Assembly: GCF_021390435.2 (NCBI RefSeq)
Contig: NZ_JAJVCN010000004.1
Span: forward strand, 600,501-664,500
Direction of reading: 5' to 3'
From: Kibdelosporangium philippinense
GTDB lineage: Bacteria > Actinomycetota > Actinomycetes > Mycobacteriales > Pseudonocardiaceae
Length of the DNA: 64,000 nt
Positions 1 through 7,556 of the stretch are shown here, one piece after another (the first letter of the stretch is position 1; every line of letters begins with the position of its first letter). The position numbers were made by a program, and so were the translations under genes. A model generated the notes under the pieces. The model did not search any database. It saw only the letters and a program-made list of their open reading frames with translations, and was not told where the DNA came from.

Positions 1-179
1 TGTGAGGTCTGTCGCTGTCATGCTTGCCGGAAACGGAACACTGTTCCGTGCAGTCGTCGATTGGTCGTGGAAAGCGGCCTATTTGTGCACGATGGACTGT
101 ACTTTGCGGCTCACACAGTTCGTCCGCACACGTTGCCCGCATGTCCGGCTACTAACGCGACATGGCAAGGCAGGCGTCG

Positions 180-600
180 TCAAGTGACCGTCGCTGTCTC
201 CCGCCAACGAGTGTCGAGTTCGGTGGTGCTGTTGGCGGTGGCTTTGTCCCAACGGTCTTGGAGGGTGTCGAGGAGGTGGTGTTGGACTTCGGGAGCGACG
301 TGGGAGTAGACGGCGCGGATTTCGTCTTGGAGGACGTGGCCGAGGCGTTGGGCTTGGGCGATTTCGGGGACGCGGTCGGCGATCATCCAGGTTTTGTGGC
401 TGTGGCGGAAGCCGTGGAATGTCAGGTGTGGTTTGACGGGCTGGATGAGGACGGGTGGGCGTGTGCGGTGGAGGTTGCCGTCGGTGGCGGGGCGCATGGC
501 GCGGCGGCTGAAGTTGGAGCGTCGGAGTAGTTCGCCTTCGGCGGTGATGAATACGTGGGGTGGTTGTGGATGTCGAGGTGAGCGCTGAGGAGGTCGATCA
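180..600 (-). pseudogene. int: Tyrosine integrase, C-terminal part (interrupted by IS4)
   Basis: This is the catalytic C-terminal part of an integrative-element tyrosine integrase. The box HGFRHSHKTW (His-x-x-Arg), RLGH and the nucleophile region YSHV are visible, so the catalytic core was once complete. Its N-terminal part lies at 2172-2946 beyond an IS4-family insertion. The reading frame changes near 556 at a run of four C, where one extra C would restore the frame. The gene sits next to an excisionase and reads toward the window edge, the usual layout of a conjugative element with its att site just beyond. No tRNA or att duplicate is recognisable in bases 1-179. Confidence 0.85.
591..600. 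repeat. Target-site duplication of the IS4 element (left copy)
   Basis: AGGTCGATCA lies directly before the left inverted repeat and is repeated at 2172-2181 directly after the right one. Ten bases fits the long target duplications of IS4-group elements. Confidence 0.93.
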
Positions 601-2171
601 CAATGCCGCTTAGTTAAGCGGGTGGTGAGTGGTGCGGAGACATGAAATATTTCTGTCTCCTGTGGATCGATGACGTGTACGGCTTCGGAGAAAACCCCTT
701 GTAGCGCATGGAAATAGTGGCGTATACGTTGCTCATGTGACCGTGCCCGCCACACCATCCCGGCGCTTCACCGACGGGATCAGTATCGGTGTTCTCACAC
801 GTTTGTTGGATCGTGATCTGGTGGACGAGGTGCTGGCCGACACGGGTCGACGGGAGAAGCGAACACGGTTGCTGCCAGCCAGGGTGGTTGTCTATTGGGT
901 GTTGGCGCTATGCCTGTTCTTCGAAGACAGTTATGAAGAGGTGATGCGCAAGCTGGTCAACGGTCTGCGGTTTCTGGGTACCTGGCGGGATGACTGGCAT
1001 GTGCCGACCACGAGTGCGCTTTCCCAAGCACGCCAACGGCTGGGTGCGGAACCGTTGCAGGTCTTGTTCGAGCGGGTCGCGGTGCCGATGGCTCGGCCAG
1101 GCACGAAGGGAGCCTGGTTTCACGGGTGGCGGGTGATGGCCGTGGATGGGCTGGTGCTGGACGTGCCGGATACTGATGACAACGTCGCGGTGTTCGGTAA
1201 GAAATCGCATGGTGGTGGGGAAAGCCCGTTCCCGCAGGTGCGCGTCGTCGGCTTGGGCGAGTGCGGCACCCATGCGATCGTGGCCGCGGCGATCGACTCG
1301 TGGCGGGTCTATGAGCGCGAGTTGCTGACGCGCATTCTGGATGATCTCGAGCCGGGCATGCTAGTGGTGGCTGATCGTGGTTTCTTTGGCTATGAGTTGT
1401 GGAAACAGGCGACCGAGACCGGTGCTGATTTGTTGTGGCGGTTGAAGAATAGCGTTGAGGTGCCGGTGCTGGAGTGGTTGCCGGATGGCTCGTTCCGCTC
1501 GGAGTTGTTGCCCAGACAGGTCAAGGTGGATCTCAAGCGTGGCAAGCAACGCACCGTGCGTCCAGAGATGCGGCTGCCAATCCGCGTGGTGGAGTACATG
1601 GTGACCAACCGTGGTGATCAGCCCGAGACGATCCGGTTGATCACCACGATCATGGATCACGAGTTGGCGGCCGCGGCGGAGCTAGCGGCGTTGTATCGGC
1701 AGCGATGGGAGTTCGAGTTGACACTGGACGAGGTCGAAACCCATCAGATATCCCATAGCAGGGTGCTACGGTCGAAATCGGCCGATCTAGTCCGGCAAGA
1801 AATCTGGGCTCTGCTGCTGACACATTACGCGGTGCGGGATCTGATGCATGAGGCCGCAGATGACGCCGGACCTGATGATGGGCTGGATGTCGACGAGCTG
1901 TCGTTCGTTCGCAGCCTCAACGCTGTCCGCCGCCAGGTTACCAACCAGGCGGGTTTTTCCCCTCATCGCCTGAAGAGGGCGATCATCGAGACGTGTGAAG
2001 AGATCAGACAACGCCGCACCCGTGGACGTCGACATCGCTCGTATCCCCGAGTGGTGAAACGAAGTCAGGTCGGTGACAAGCTCATCAAACGCCCCAACCA
2101 CATCGGCGCACGTTACGACAAACCGGCTGAGCTGCACGTCTTCAGCAAGATCGCTTAACTAAGCGGCATTG
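601..2171. mobile_element. IS4-family insertion sequence inside the integrase gene
   Basis: The element is 1571 bp, with perfect 20-bp terminal inverted repeats (601-620, CAATGCCGCTTAGTTAAGCG, and its complement at 2152-2171). A 10-bp target duplication flanks it. It carries one transposase gene. Removing it and one duplicate rejoins the two integrase halves as ...FLIDL / LSAHLDI..., so the integrase was the target. Confidence 0.95.
737..2158 (+). CDS. IS4-family transposase
   Basis: A 473-residue DDE transposase of the IS4 group with an N-terminal IS4-type domain (residues about 15-110). AVDGLVLDVPD and VVADRGFFGYELW contain the two Asp, and YRQRWEFELTLDE matches the Y-x2-R-x3-E signature with the catalytic Glu. 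The start is a GTG. The gene ends inside the right inverted repeat, as is usual for a one-gene IS. Length and motifs are intact, so it is probably active. Confidence 0.93.
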   Translation: MTVPATPSRRFTDGISIGVLTRLLDRDLVDEVLADTGRREKRTRLLPARVVVYWVLALCLFFEDSYEEVMRKLVNGLRFLGTWRDDWHVPTTSALSQARQRLGAEPLQVLFERVAVPMARPGTKGAWFHGWRVMAVDGLVLDVPDTDDNVAVFGKKSHGGGESPFPQVRVVGLGECGTHAIVAAAIDSWRVYERELLTRILDDLEPGMLVVADRGFFGYELWKQATETGADLLWRLKNSVEVPVLEWLPDGSFRSELLPRQVKVDLKRGKQRTVRPEMRLPIRVVEYMVTNRGDQPETIRLITTIMDHELAAAAELAALYRQRWEFELTLDEVETHQISHSRVLRSKSADLVRQEIWALLLTHYAVRDLMHEAADDAGPDDGLDVDELSFVRSLNAVRRQVTNQAGFSPHRLKRAIIETCEEIRQRRTRGRRHRSYPRVVKRSQVGDKLIKRPNHIGARYDKPAELHVFSKIA

Positions 2172-2946
2172 AGGTCGATCAGGAACGGTGGGAGGGTGAT
2201 GGTGCGGGCGGATTCGGCGGTTTTGGGTGGGCCGAGTTCGAGATGGCCGTTGATTTCGTGCAGGGCGCCGATGTCGGGGTCGATGACGATGGTGCCGTCG
2301 TCGAGGTGGGTGTTGATGCGTTGGAGTCCGGTTAGTTCGCCCCAGCGTGCGCCGGTCCATGCGGCCGTCACCATGAGGACCCCAGCCCAACTACCGACGA
2401 GTGCGGCGGCGTTGTCGGCGATGCGGAGTGCTTGTTCGGGTGTGGCCCAGAGGCGTTCGCGTTTCTTGATGTGGTGGCGTTTGCCGCGCCTGTTGGGGCG
2501 GATGGGTTGGTGTGGATGAGTTTTTCGTCGGCTGCGTCGGCGAGCAGCATGGACAGGATTTTGGTCATGGTGGACACGGTGGTGGTGGCGTAGCCGGCGG
2601 CGCGGGTTTTCTTTTTCCAGGCGGCGACGGCGATGCCGGTGATGTTGGCGATGGGTGTGGTTCCCCAGCGGGGGAGGATGTGGTTTTTGATGAGGCTGCG
2701 GTATTGGGCTTCGGTGGTGCGTGCGACGTCGAGGGCGTCGAGCCAGTCGACGGTCCATTCGGCGAGGGTGATTTTTCCTGCTGCGGGGTCGATCCAGGTG
2801 CCTTGGCGTTGTTCGGATTCGAGGGTTCCGGCGTGGGCTTCGGCGGCGGTTTTGGTGGGGAAGCCGGGGATGGATCCGAGGGTGCTGTCGTCGCGCCAGT
2901 AGCGGACTCGCCATGACTTGGGGCCGCGTTGTTCTACCCAGGCCAT
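2172..2946 (-). pseudogene. int: Tyrosine integrase, N-terminal part (interrupted, frameshifted)
   Basis: The gene starts MAWVEQRGPKSWRVRYW after a good ribosome site (AAGGAG, 2950-2956 complement). It carries the N-terminal SAM-like core-binding domain (KITLAEWTVDWLDAL) and the first catalytic Arg (TGARWGELTGL). Near 2490 the frame shifts at a run of four C; one more C would restore it. After IS removal and both one-base repairs the integrase is about 395 residues, normal for actinomycete element integrases. Both shifts sit in C4 runs, so real decay and sequencing error are both possible. Confidence 0.85.
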
Positions 2947-3056
2947 TTGGTTCTCCTTGGAGTGGTTGGGCGGGGTTGTTTGACGGACATATGGACGCTC
3001 CATTGCGGACAGAGAGCAAGGGGATCCGGCGAAGTTGTTGTCGCACGAATGGGTTG

Positions 3057-3353
3057 TCAGCGGCGGCGTGGTCGTCCTGCCGGTGCGCGGGTGGGGCGTG
3101 CGCTCGCGGTCACGATCGCGCGGATGTCTGCTGTGGAGAAGCGGAGATGTTTGCCGAGGAAGGTGCACGGGATGGCGCGTGCGCTTGCCTTCCTTCGCAG
3201 CCAGCTTTCCTTGACGGCTAGGAGCTGGGCCGCTTGTGCGGGCGTGTAGAGCGGCACAATCGGCTCGTTCGAATCGCCGGTTTCCGGAGTGTCCGTCGCT
3301 TGGTGCTGGTGCCCTCTCAGCGGCGTCGTGTCTCGGGGTCGTTCGGTGCTCAT
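3057..3353 (-). CDS. xis: Excisionase-type helix-turn-helix protein
   Basis: A 98-residue protein starting MSTERPRDTT after AAGGACG. Its HTH_17/MerR-like domain (LYTPAQAAQLLAVKESWLRR ... GKHLRFSTADIRAIV) is typical of excisionases that lie just upstream of the integrase in actinomycete conjugative elements. Basic residues fill the C-terminus. Its start codon overlaps the stop of the preceding gene by 4 bp (ATGA), so it is translationally coupled to the methyltransferase genes. Xis would bend att DNA to favour excision. Confidence 0.85.
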   Translation of the reverse strand: MSTERPRDTTPLRGHQHQATDTPETGDSNEPIVPLYTPAQAAQLLAVKESWLRRKASARAIPCTFLGKHLRFSTADIRAIVTASARPTRAPAGRPRRR

Positions 3354-3634
3354 GCCGCGTCCTTGAAAGCCAGTGGAGCGGCGGCGAGCAGCTCGTGAAG
3401 GTCGTTCAGCAACAGTGTGATCGCGTGGACGGCTAGCTGGGGTACGACACCGTTGTCGAGCGCTCGGAGTTGTGCGGTGCGGGGCAATGGAAGCGTCGTG
3501 ACCCACCCTGGCCGGCAACCGCCGCCGGGAGCAGCGAGCACACCGATATCCAAGCCGCCATAGCCGGTGCGCAGCGATCCCAGGATCGGTCCAGGGCGCA
3601 TGGTGATGGCGAGCGTGTCGAGTCCTGGTTTCAT
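3350..3634 (-). pseudogene. Internally deleted cytosine-5 DNA methyltransferase remnant
   Basis: This 94-residue frame opens like a C5-cytosine methyltransferase: GSLRTGYGGLDIGVL is motif I, the AdoMet-binding loop. It then passes directly to the family's C-terminal end: RTAQLRALDNGVVPQLAVHA corresponds to motifs IX-X. The whole catalytic middle, including the PCQ and ENV motifs and the target-recognition domain, is missing. The deletion kept the frame, and 4-bp ATGA overlaps persist on both sides, so translation of the operon is not broken. It cannot methylate DNA. It is a relic or possibly a decoy peptide. Confidence 0.7.
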
Positions 3635-4554
3635 GCCGCCCAGCTCGCAGGGGCGTCTGCTGTCGCTTCGCGACACCCGGTTGGGCGTTGAAGCGGTGAG
3701 CGGAAGACGAGGACGTCTTCGTGCGCAATCAAATGCAGTGGCAGTCCGGCGTCGCGCTGTTTGCGCACGAAGTCGCGTTGGAAGAAGCTTCCACGCGCGA
3801 CGAGGTCGTGTTCGGCTGCCCTGGCGAGTAGGGCGACGCAACGCTCGACCGGGATCAGGCCGGCGTCGCGGCCGCAATCGAGGATCTGGGCGGGCAGGTC
3901 GATGAGTTCGGCATGCTCGCGCCAAGGACGGATCGTGATGACGATGTGCCCGCCTGGCCGGAGGAACACGGTGGCGTTGGTCAGGACGCGCATGAAGCCG
4001 GCGAGGAGTCGATGGTGGCCGATGTTGGCGAGGTTTCCGCGGTCGAGAGTGTTGCCGTAGAGGTGATAGTACTTCTGGATTCCCTCGCCGGGCGCCACGG
4101 CGACTCGTCCGTGGGTGGATGGCCCATACGGGGGTGAGGTGACGACGAGCGCGGCCTGCCCGATGTACTCCGGCGGCAGCAGCGCTGTGAGTTGGCGGGC
4201 GTCACCGCGGAACACCCGTGCGTTGTGCTTGACGCCGTGCTCGGCAGCGAGCTGAAGGTTGGCGCGAGAGACGTCGGCCCAGTGAGGCTCGTACTCCACA
4301 CCGGCGGCGCGGCGTCCAAGGTGGACAGCTTCGACGAGGGTGGTGCCGATGCCGCACATCGGGTCCAGAACCAACTCGCCGGGGTGCGTGTAGTGGCTGA
4401 TGGCGTAGGCCGCGACGGCCGGAAGCATCTTGGCCGGGTGAGGAGTTGACTCGGGTACATAGCGGCCTTTGCGCTGAGTCGTTGGTGCGGTTTGCGCCGT
4501 AGTCCACACCGACAGCGCGGGGGCCGGCGTCACGGGTTCGGGCGTTGTCCTCAT
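3631..4554 (-). CDS. DNA amino-methyltransferase (N4-cytosine or N6-adenine)
   Basis: A 307-residue exocyclic-amino DNA methyltransferase. LDPMCGIGTT (residues about 62-71) is motif I for AdoMet binding, and VTSPPYGPSTHG (about 138) is the catalytic (S/D)PPY motif IV. Both are intact. It sits in a tight operon of 4551-4739, this gene, the remnant C5 methyltransferase and xis, all joined by ATGA overlaps. Orphan methyltransferases of conjugative elements protect incoming DNA from host restriction. No cognate restriction enzyme is visible nearby. The base specificity cannot be told from sequence alone. Confidence 0.88.
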   Translation of the reverse strand: MRTTPEPVTPAPALSVWTTAQTAPTTQRKGRYVPESTPHPAKMLPAVAAYAISHYTHPGELVLDPMCGIGTTLVEAVHLGRRAAGVEYEPHWADVSRANLQLAAEHGVKHNARVFRGDARQLTALLPPEYIGQAALVVTSPPYGPSTHGRVAVAPGEGIQKYYHLYGNTLDRGNLANIGHHRLLAGFMRVLTNATVFLRPGGHIVITIRPWREHAELIDLPAQILDCGRDAGLIPVERCVALLARAAEHDLVARGSFFQRDFVRKQRDAGLPLHLIAHEDVLVFRSPLQRPTGCREATADAPASWAA

Positions 4555-4739
4555 TGGATGACTCCCGTCTCAAGGGCGGCAGCAGCGGGGGTCGTTGGTC
4601 GCGGCTCGTGGTCGTGTTCGGCATCCCGCGAGTTCGTGTGTCCCTGCTGTGAGCCGATGGGGCGGAATATGTCTTGGGCCAAGGGCTTCGTGCCCGATTG
4701 GGTGATCTTGGTATGCGTTGACTCAATTTCAAGATTCAT
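4551..4739 (-). CDS. Small hypothetical protein, first gene of the methyltransferase operon
   Basis: A 62-residue protein with no recognised domain. A good ribosome site (GGAG about 8 bases before the ATG) and a 4-bp ATGA overlap with the methyltransferase support translation. It is rich in Thr, Ser and charged residues, with no membrane segment. It diverges from the recombinase gene starting near 4798, so the interval 4740-4797 should hold both promoters. Confidence 0.55.
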   Translation of the reverse strand: MNLEIESTHTKITQSGTKPLAQDIFRPIGSQQGHTNSRDAEHDHEPRPTTPAAAALETGVIQ

Positions 4740-4797
4740 GAGCCGATCTCCGTGAAGTCGAAAGGATCACTGGGGTTGTGAAGGCGAGGAACCTGGG

Positions 4798-5841
4798 TTG
4801 GCGCTAGCCGTGGTGAGCGACCTGAGCCAGATGCGGTCGCTAGCGGGCGAGGAGGAACTCGCAGATTTCGAGACCGACGTGCTGGCGGGGCTGGTACTGG
4901 CCCGCTCGTCGGCGGGGTTGGCCGACGGCACCATCCGCAAGGAAGTCGGGCAGCTGGAACAGATCCGGTCCTGGTTCGGTCGGCCGCTGTGGGAGATGGG
5001 CGCGTCGGACGCCGACGACTACTTTGGACGGATACTGCGTACTTCGCCGAGCGGGACGCGACTGGCGCGATCGCAGGCGCTGACTGTGTATTTCGCGTTC
5101 CTGGAGTTGCGCTATCAGGCCGAGTTGCATCGGATGACCGGCCGCGTCGTGACCTGCCCGCTGGATGAGATGAACCGCCCGCGCGGGCGCAAGGACGCCA
5201 AGCTGCGGATCCCGCCGAACGAGTACCAGGTTGCCGCGATGTTCACCGGGTGGGCGGCCGAGATGGCGACGTGCCGGAAGTTCGCGCCGACTGCGCGCGA
5301 TTATGCGGCAGCACGGTTGATGGCTGAGGTCGGGCTGCGGGTGAACGAGCTGCGTCACCTCGACCTCGCTGACATCAAGTGGGACCTGGGCCGGTTCGGC
5401 AAGCTGCATGTCCGGCTGGGCAAGGGAGCGCGTGGGTCGGGGCCGCGGGAGCGGATGGTGCCGCTGATCAACGACGCGGGTCGTACGTTGCGCTGGTATG
5501 TCGAGGACGTGTGGGGCCACTTCGGCGGTGACCACACTCGACCCGGCGTCCCCTTGTTTCCTTCCGAACGCAAGACCCGTGACGGGTCGTGTGCCCGGCT
5601 CGGCGCCGACGCGCTGCGCACCGGGCTGGCGGAGGCCGCTGCCATGTATCTGCCGGACTGGCCGGACAAGCTGACCCCGCATGTGTTGCGACACTTCTGC
5701 GCGTCCCAGCTCTACCTGCACGGGATGGACTTGGTGGCCATCCAGGAGACGCTCGGACACGCGTGGATCGCCACCACCATGCGGTATGTGAACTCTCAGA
5801 AATTGCATCAGACGGGCGAGAAACCGCAGGTCGCCTGCTGA
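4798..5841 (+). CDS. Tyrosine recombinase (module recombinase A)
   Basis: A 347-residue tyrosine recombinase with a complete catalytic set: Arg in AEVGLRVNELRHLDL (about 185), HVLRHFCASQ (His-x-x-Arg, about 300), LGHAWIAT and the nucleophile region TMRYVNS. The N-terminal SAM-like domain covers residues 20-125. The start is a TTG at 4798 or one of two GTG codons at 4810 and 4813. It lies about 130 bp upstream of a second, truncated recombinase. Consecutive non-identical tyrosine recombinases suggest a two- or three-recombinase transposition module of the Tn554/RIT kind rather than the conjugative element's own integrase. Confidence 0.9.
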   Translation: MALAVVSDLSQMRSLAGEEELADFETDVLAGLVLARSSAGLADGTIRKEVGQLEQIRSWFGRPLWEMGASDADDYFGRILRTSPSGTRLARSQALTVYFAFLELRYQAELHRMTGRVVTCPLDEMNRPRGRKDAKLRIPPNEYQVAAMFTGWAAEMATCRKFAPTARDYAAARLMAEVGLRVNELRHLDLADIKWDLGRFGKLHVRLGKGARGSGPRERMVPLINDAGRTLRWYVEDVWGHFGGDHTRPGVPLFPSERKTRDGSCARLGADALRTGLAEAAAMYLPDWPDKLTPHVLRHFCASQLYLHGMDLVAIQETLGHAWIATTMRYVNSQKLHQTGEKPQVAC

Positions 5842-5970
5842 ACGCTGCTCGGCAATGGGTTCGATTGACCGGCTCGACACGCCGTGCAGTCTGCGTGACT
5901 TGCTTGATGATCCCGTTAGATGCATGATCCTGGCCTCAGACGGTCGCGTGTGTTGTGACTGGAGGCAGGG

Positions 5971-6654
5971 ATGAGGCGAGGAGATCTGGCGGGTGCGGCG
6001 CACCTGCAGCTCGTCTCTGGAGTCGTGCAGCTGCGGCCCGAGGACGCCATGGTGGAAGCCATGCTGAACGGTTGGCGGGCGCAGCAGACGGCGCGTGGCT
6101 TGCAGGAAGGGACGATCGTGCCGCGGGAGCGGCTGGTGCGCCGGTTCATCTCGTTCACCAACGAGTATCCGTGGCGCTGGGGTCCGTCGCATGTGGACGA
6201 GTGGACGCAGTCTTTGACCGGTGAGAAGCACCTGGCACTGTCGACAATTCGGGGCTATCAAACGGATTTGCGACTGTTCAGTGAATACCTCTGTGACGGC
6301 CGCTACGGCTGGGCTACTGCGTGCGAGCAGGAGTTCGGGCCGGGTGAGCACCCGGTGCCGATCTGCCACGAGTGGAACACCATCGCTCACCTCAACGACT
6401 ACGAAGGCGATCCCGAGGCACGCCCGTTCACCCGCGAGGAATTGCAGCGGTTTCTTGACTACGCCGACGACCAGGTCGATCGCGCGGTCCGGGCCAAACG
6501 CAAGGGCGCCTTGGCCGCACCGAGGGCAAGGACTGTTGTCGGCAGGTACTCAGCGCGTGGCTTTCCAAAGCATCGCTTCACCGACCGAGCACTACCTGGT
6601 TACCAGCAACCCAGCCGAACTCGCCGGATACGCCGCCGATCCGGACGCCAGTGA
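5971..6654 (+). pseudogene. Truncated tyrosine recombinase (recombinase B, first copy)
   Basis: Residues 1 to about 186 align closely with the full recombinase at 11665-12786: shared GAAHLQLVSG / GAAHLVLDSG, EGTIVPRERLVRRF and HEWNTIAHLNDYEG. At about 6525 the match stops (ALAAPRA against VLAAWRDAA), just before the catalytic domain. The rest of the frame is unrelated and basic. The start follows GGAGGCAGGG. All catalytic residues are lost, so it is a dead copy cut at a rearrangement junction. Confidence 0.8.
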
Positions 6655-6775
6655 ATCCGACACGGAACGCCCTTTCGTCGACGTGGACTTCCCTGACGAA
6701 CCGCAGTTCGCGGGTGAGGAGGACGAGTTCGGCGCATTCGGTGCGGCAGAACACATCCCGCTCGACGTCGCGTGA
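6533..6775 (+). pseudogene. C-terminal remnant of an unknown conjugative-element gene
   Basis: After the junction near 6530 another frame reads ...HYLVTSNPAELAGYAADP and then a strongly acidic tail, ending at 6775, 53 bp before the coupling-ATPase gene. Composition looks coding (acidic, high GC at third positions) but there is no start of its own. It is probably the 3' end of the gene that preceded the ATPase before the recombinase piece joined here. The family is not recognised. Confidence 0.5.
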
Positions 6776-6827
6776 CCCCGGCAGCCGCTTAGTCGACTAA
6801 GCAACTCCGCATTTTGGGAGAACCCCA

Positions 6828-7523
6828 ATGCTTCCCTGGATACCGCCTGCCCTCGATCAGCCCGAATTGTCCCTGGCGTTCGGAATCGCACGAGAAGTAA
6901 TGACCGACGGCTGGCTCGGCAACTATCTACGCGACCCCGGCGGCGCACTGCTGACACTGCTCGGGCACCTCCGAGAGGCGACGATCACCTGGGGGCCGAT
7001 CGCCATTCCTGTGCTCGCCGTCTGTACCGCGGCACTGGTCATCGGCAGACACAAGTGGACGCGGCGTTGCCACACGCGCCTTCTCGCCGACGCCCGTCAG
7101 GTCACCGTGCTGGCCCCACCCATCGTGGATCCCGCGGGCGGCGCCGCATTGTGGTCCAACCTCGTCGGCTTGCTGCGTCCCGCCTGGCGCCGGTGGTTCA
7201 CCGGCCAACCACACGTGGTGTGCGAGTACCTGTTCTCCGAGGCAGGGGTCGCCATCCGGTTGTGGGTGCCCGGCGTGATCCCACCGGGTCTGGTCGAACG
7301 CGCCATCGAGGTAGCCTGGCCCGGCGCGCACACCCGCGTCGGGAAAGCCGAACCGCCCTTGCCGCCAGCATCGGCACTCCAGAAGCGGGTGGTCGTCGGT
7401 GGCGTACTGAGGCTGGCCCGCTCCGAGGCGCTACCGATCCGTACCGACTTCGACGCCGACCCGATCCGCGCGTTGATCGGCGCCCCAGTCGGGCTCGGGC
7501 GCAACGAGTACGCCTGCGTGTAA
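6828..7523 (+). pseudogene. Conjugative coupling ATPase, N-terminal part (before nonsense codon)
   Basis: A 231-residue N-terminal part of a conjugal-transfer ATPase of actinomycete elements. It has one membrane segment (GPIAIPVLAVCTAALVIG, about residues 50-67) followed by a cytoplasmic domain. It ends at a TAA (7521-7523) in the same frame as the ATPase part. Reading through gives ...NEYACV-stop-ILARPVAGRRA..., so a single C-to-T change from a Gln codon would explain the stop. Together the parts would encode about 864 residues. The ribosome site is GGGAGAACCCC before the ATG. Confidence 0.72.
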
Positions 7524-7556
7524 ATCCTGGCTCGCCCCGTCGCAGGCCGCCGCGCC

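Noticed and set aside
1-179. A tRNA or att site next to the integrase
   Set aside because: No cloverleaf or CCA-type 3' end could be drawn, and no duplicate of this sequence was seen elsewhere in the window.
4840-6390. A 516-residue open frame on the minus strand
   Set aside because: It is antisense to two recombinase genes that have clear catalytic motifs; its composition is Arg/Pro/His-rich, as expected for a shadow frame in high-GC DNA.
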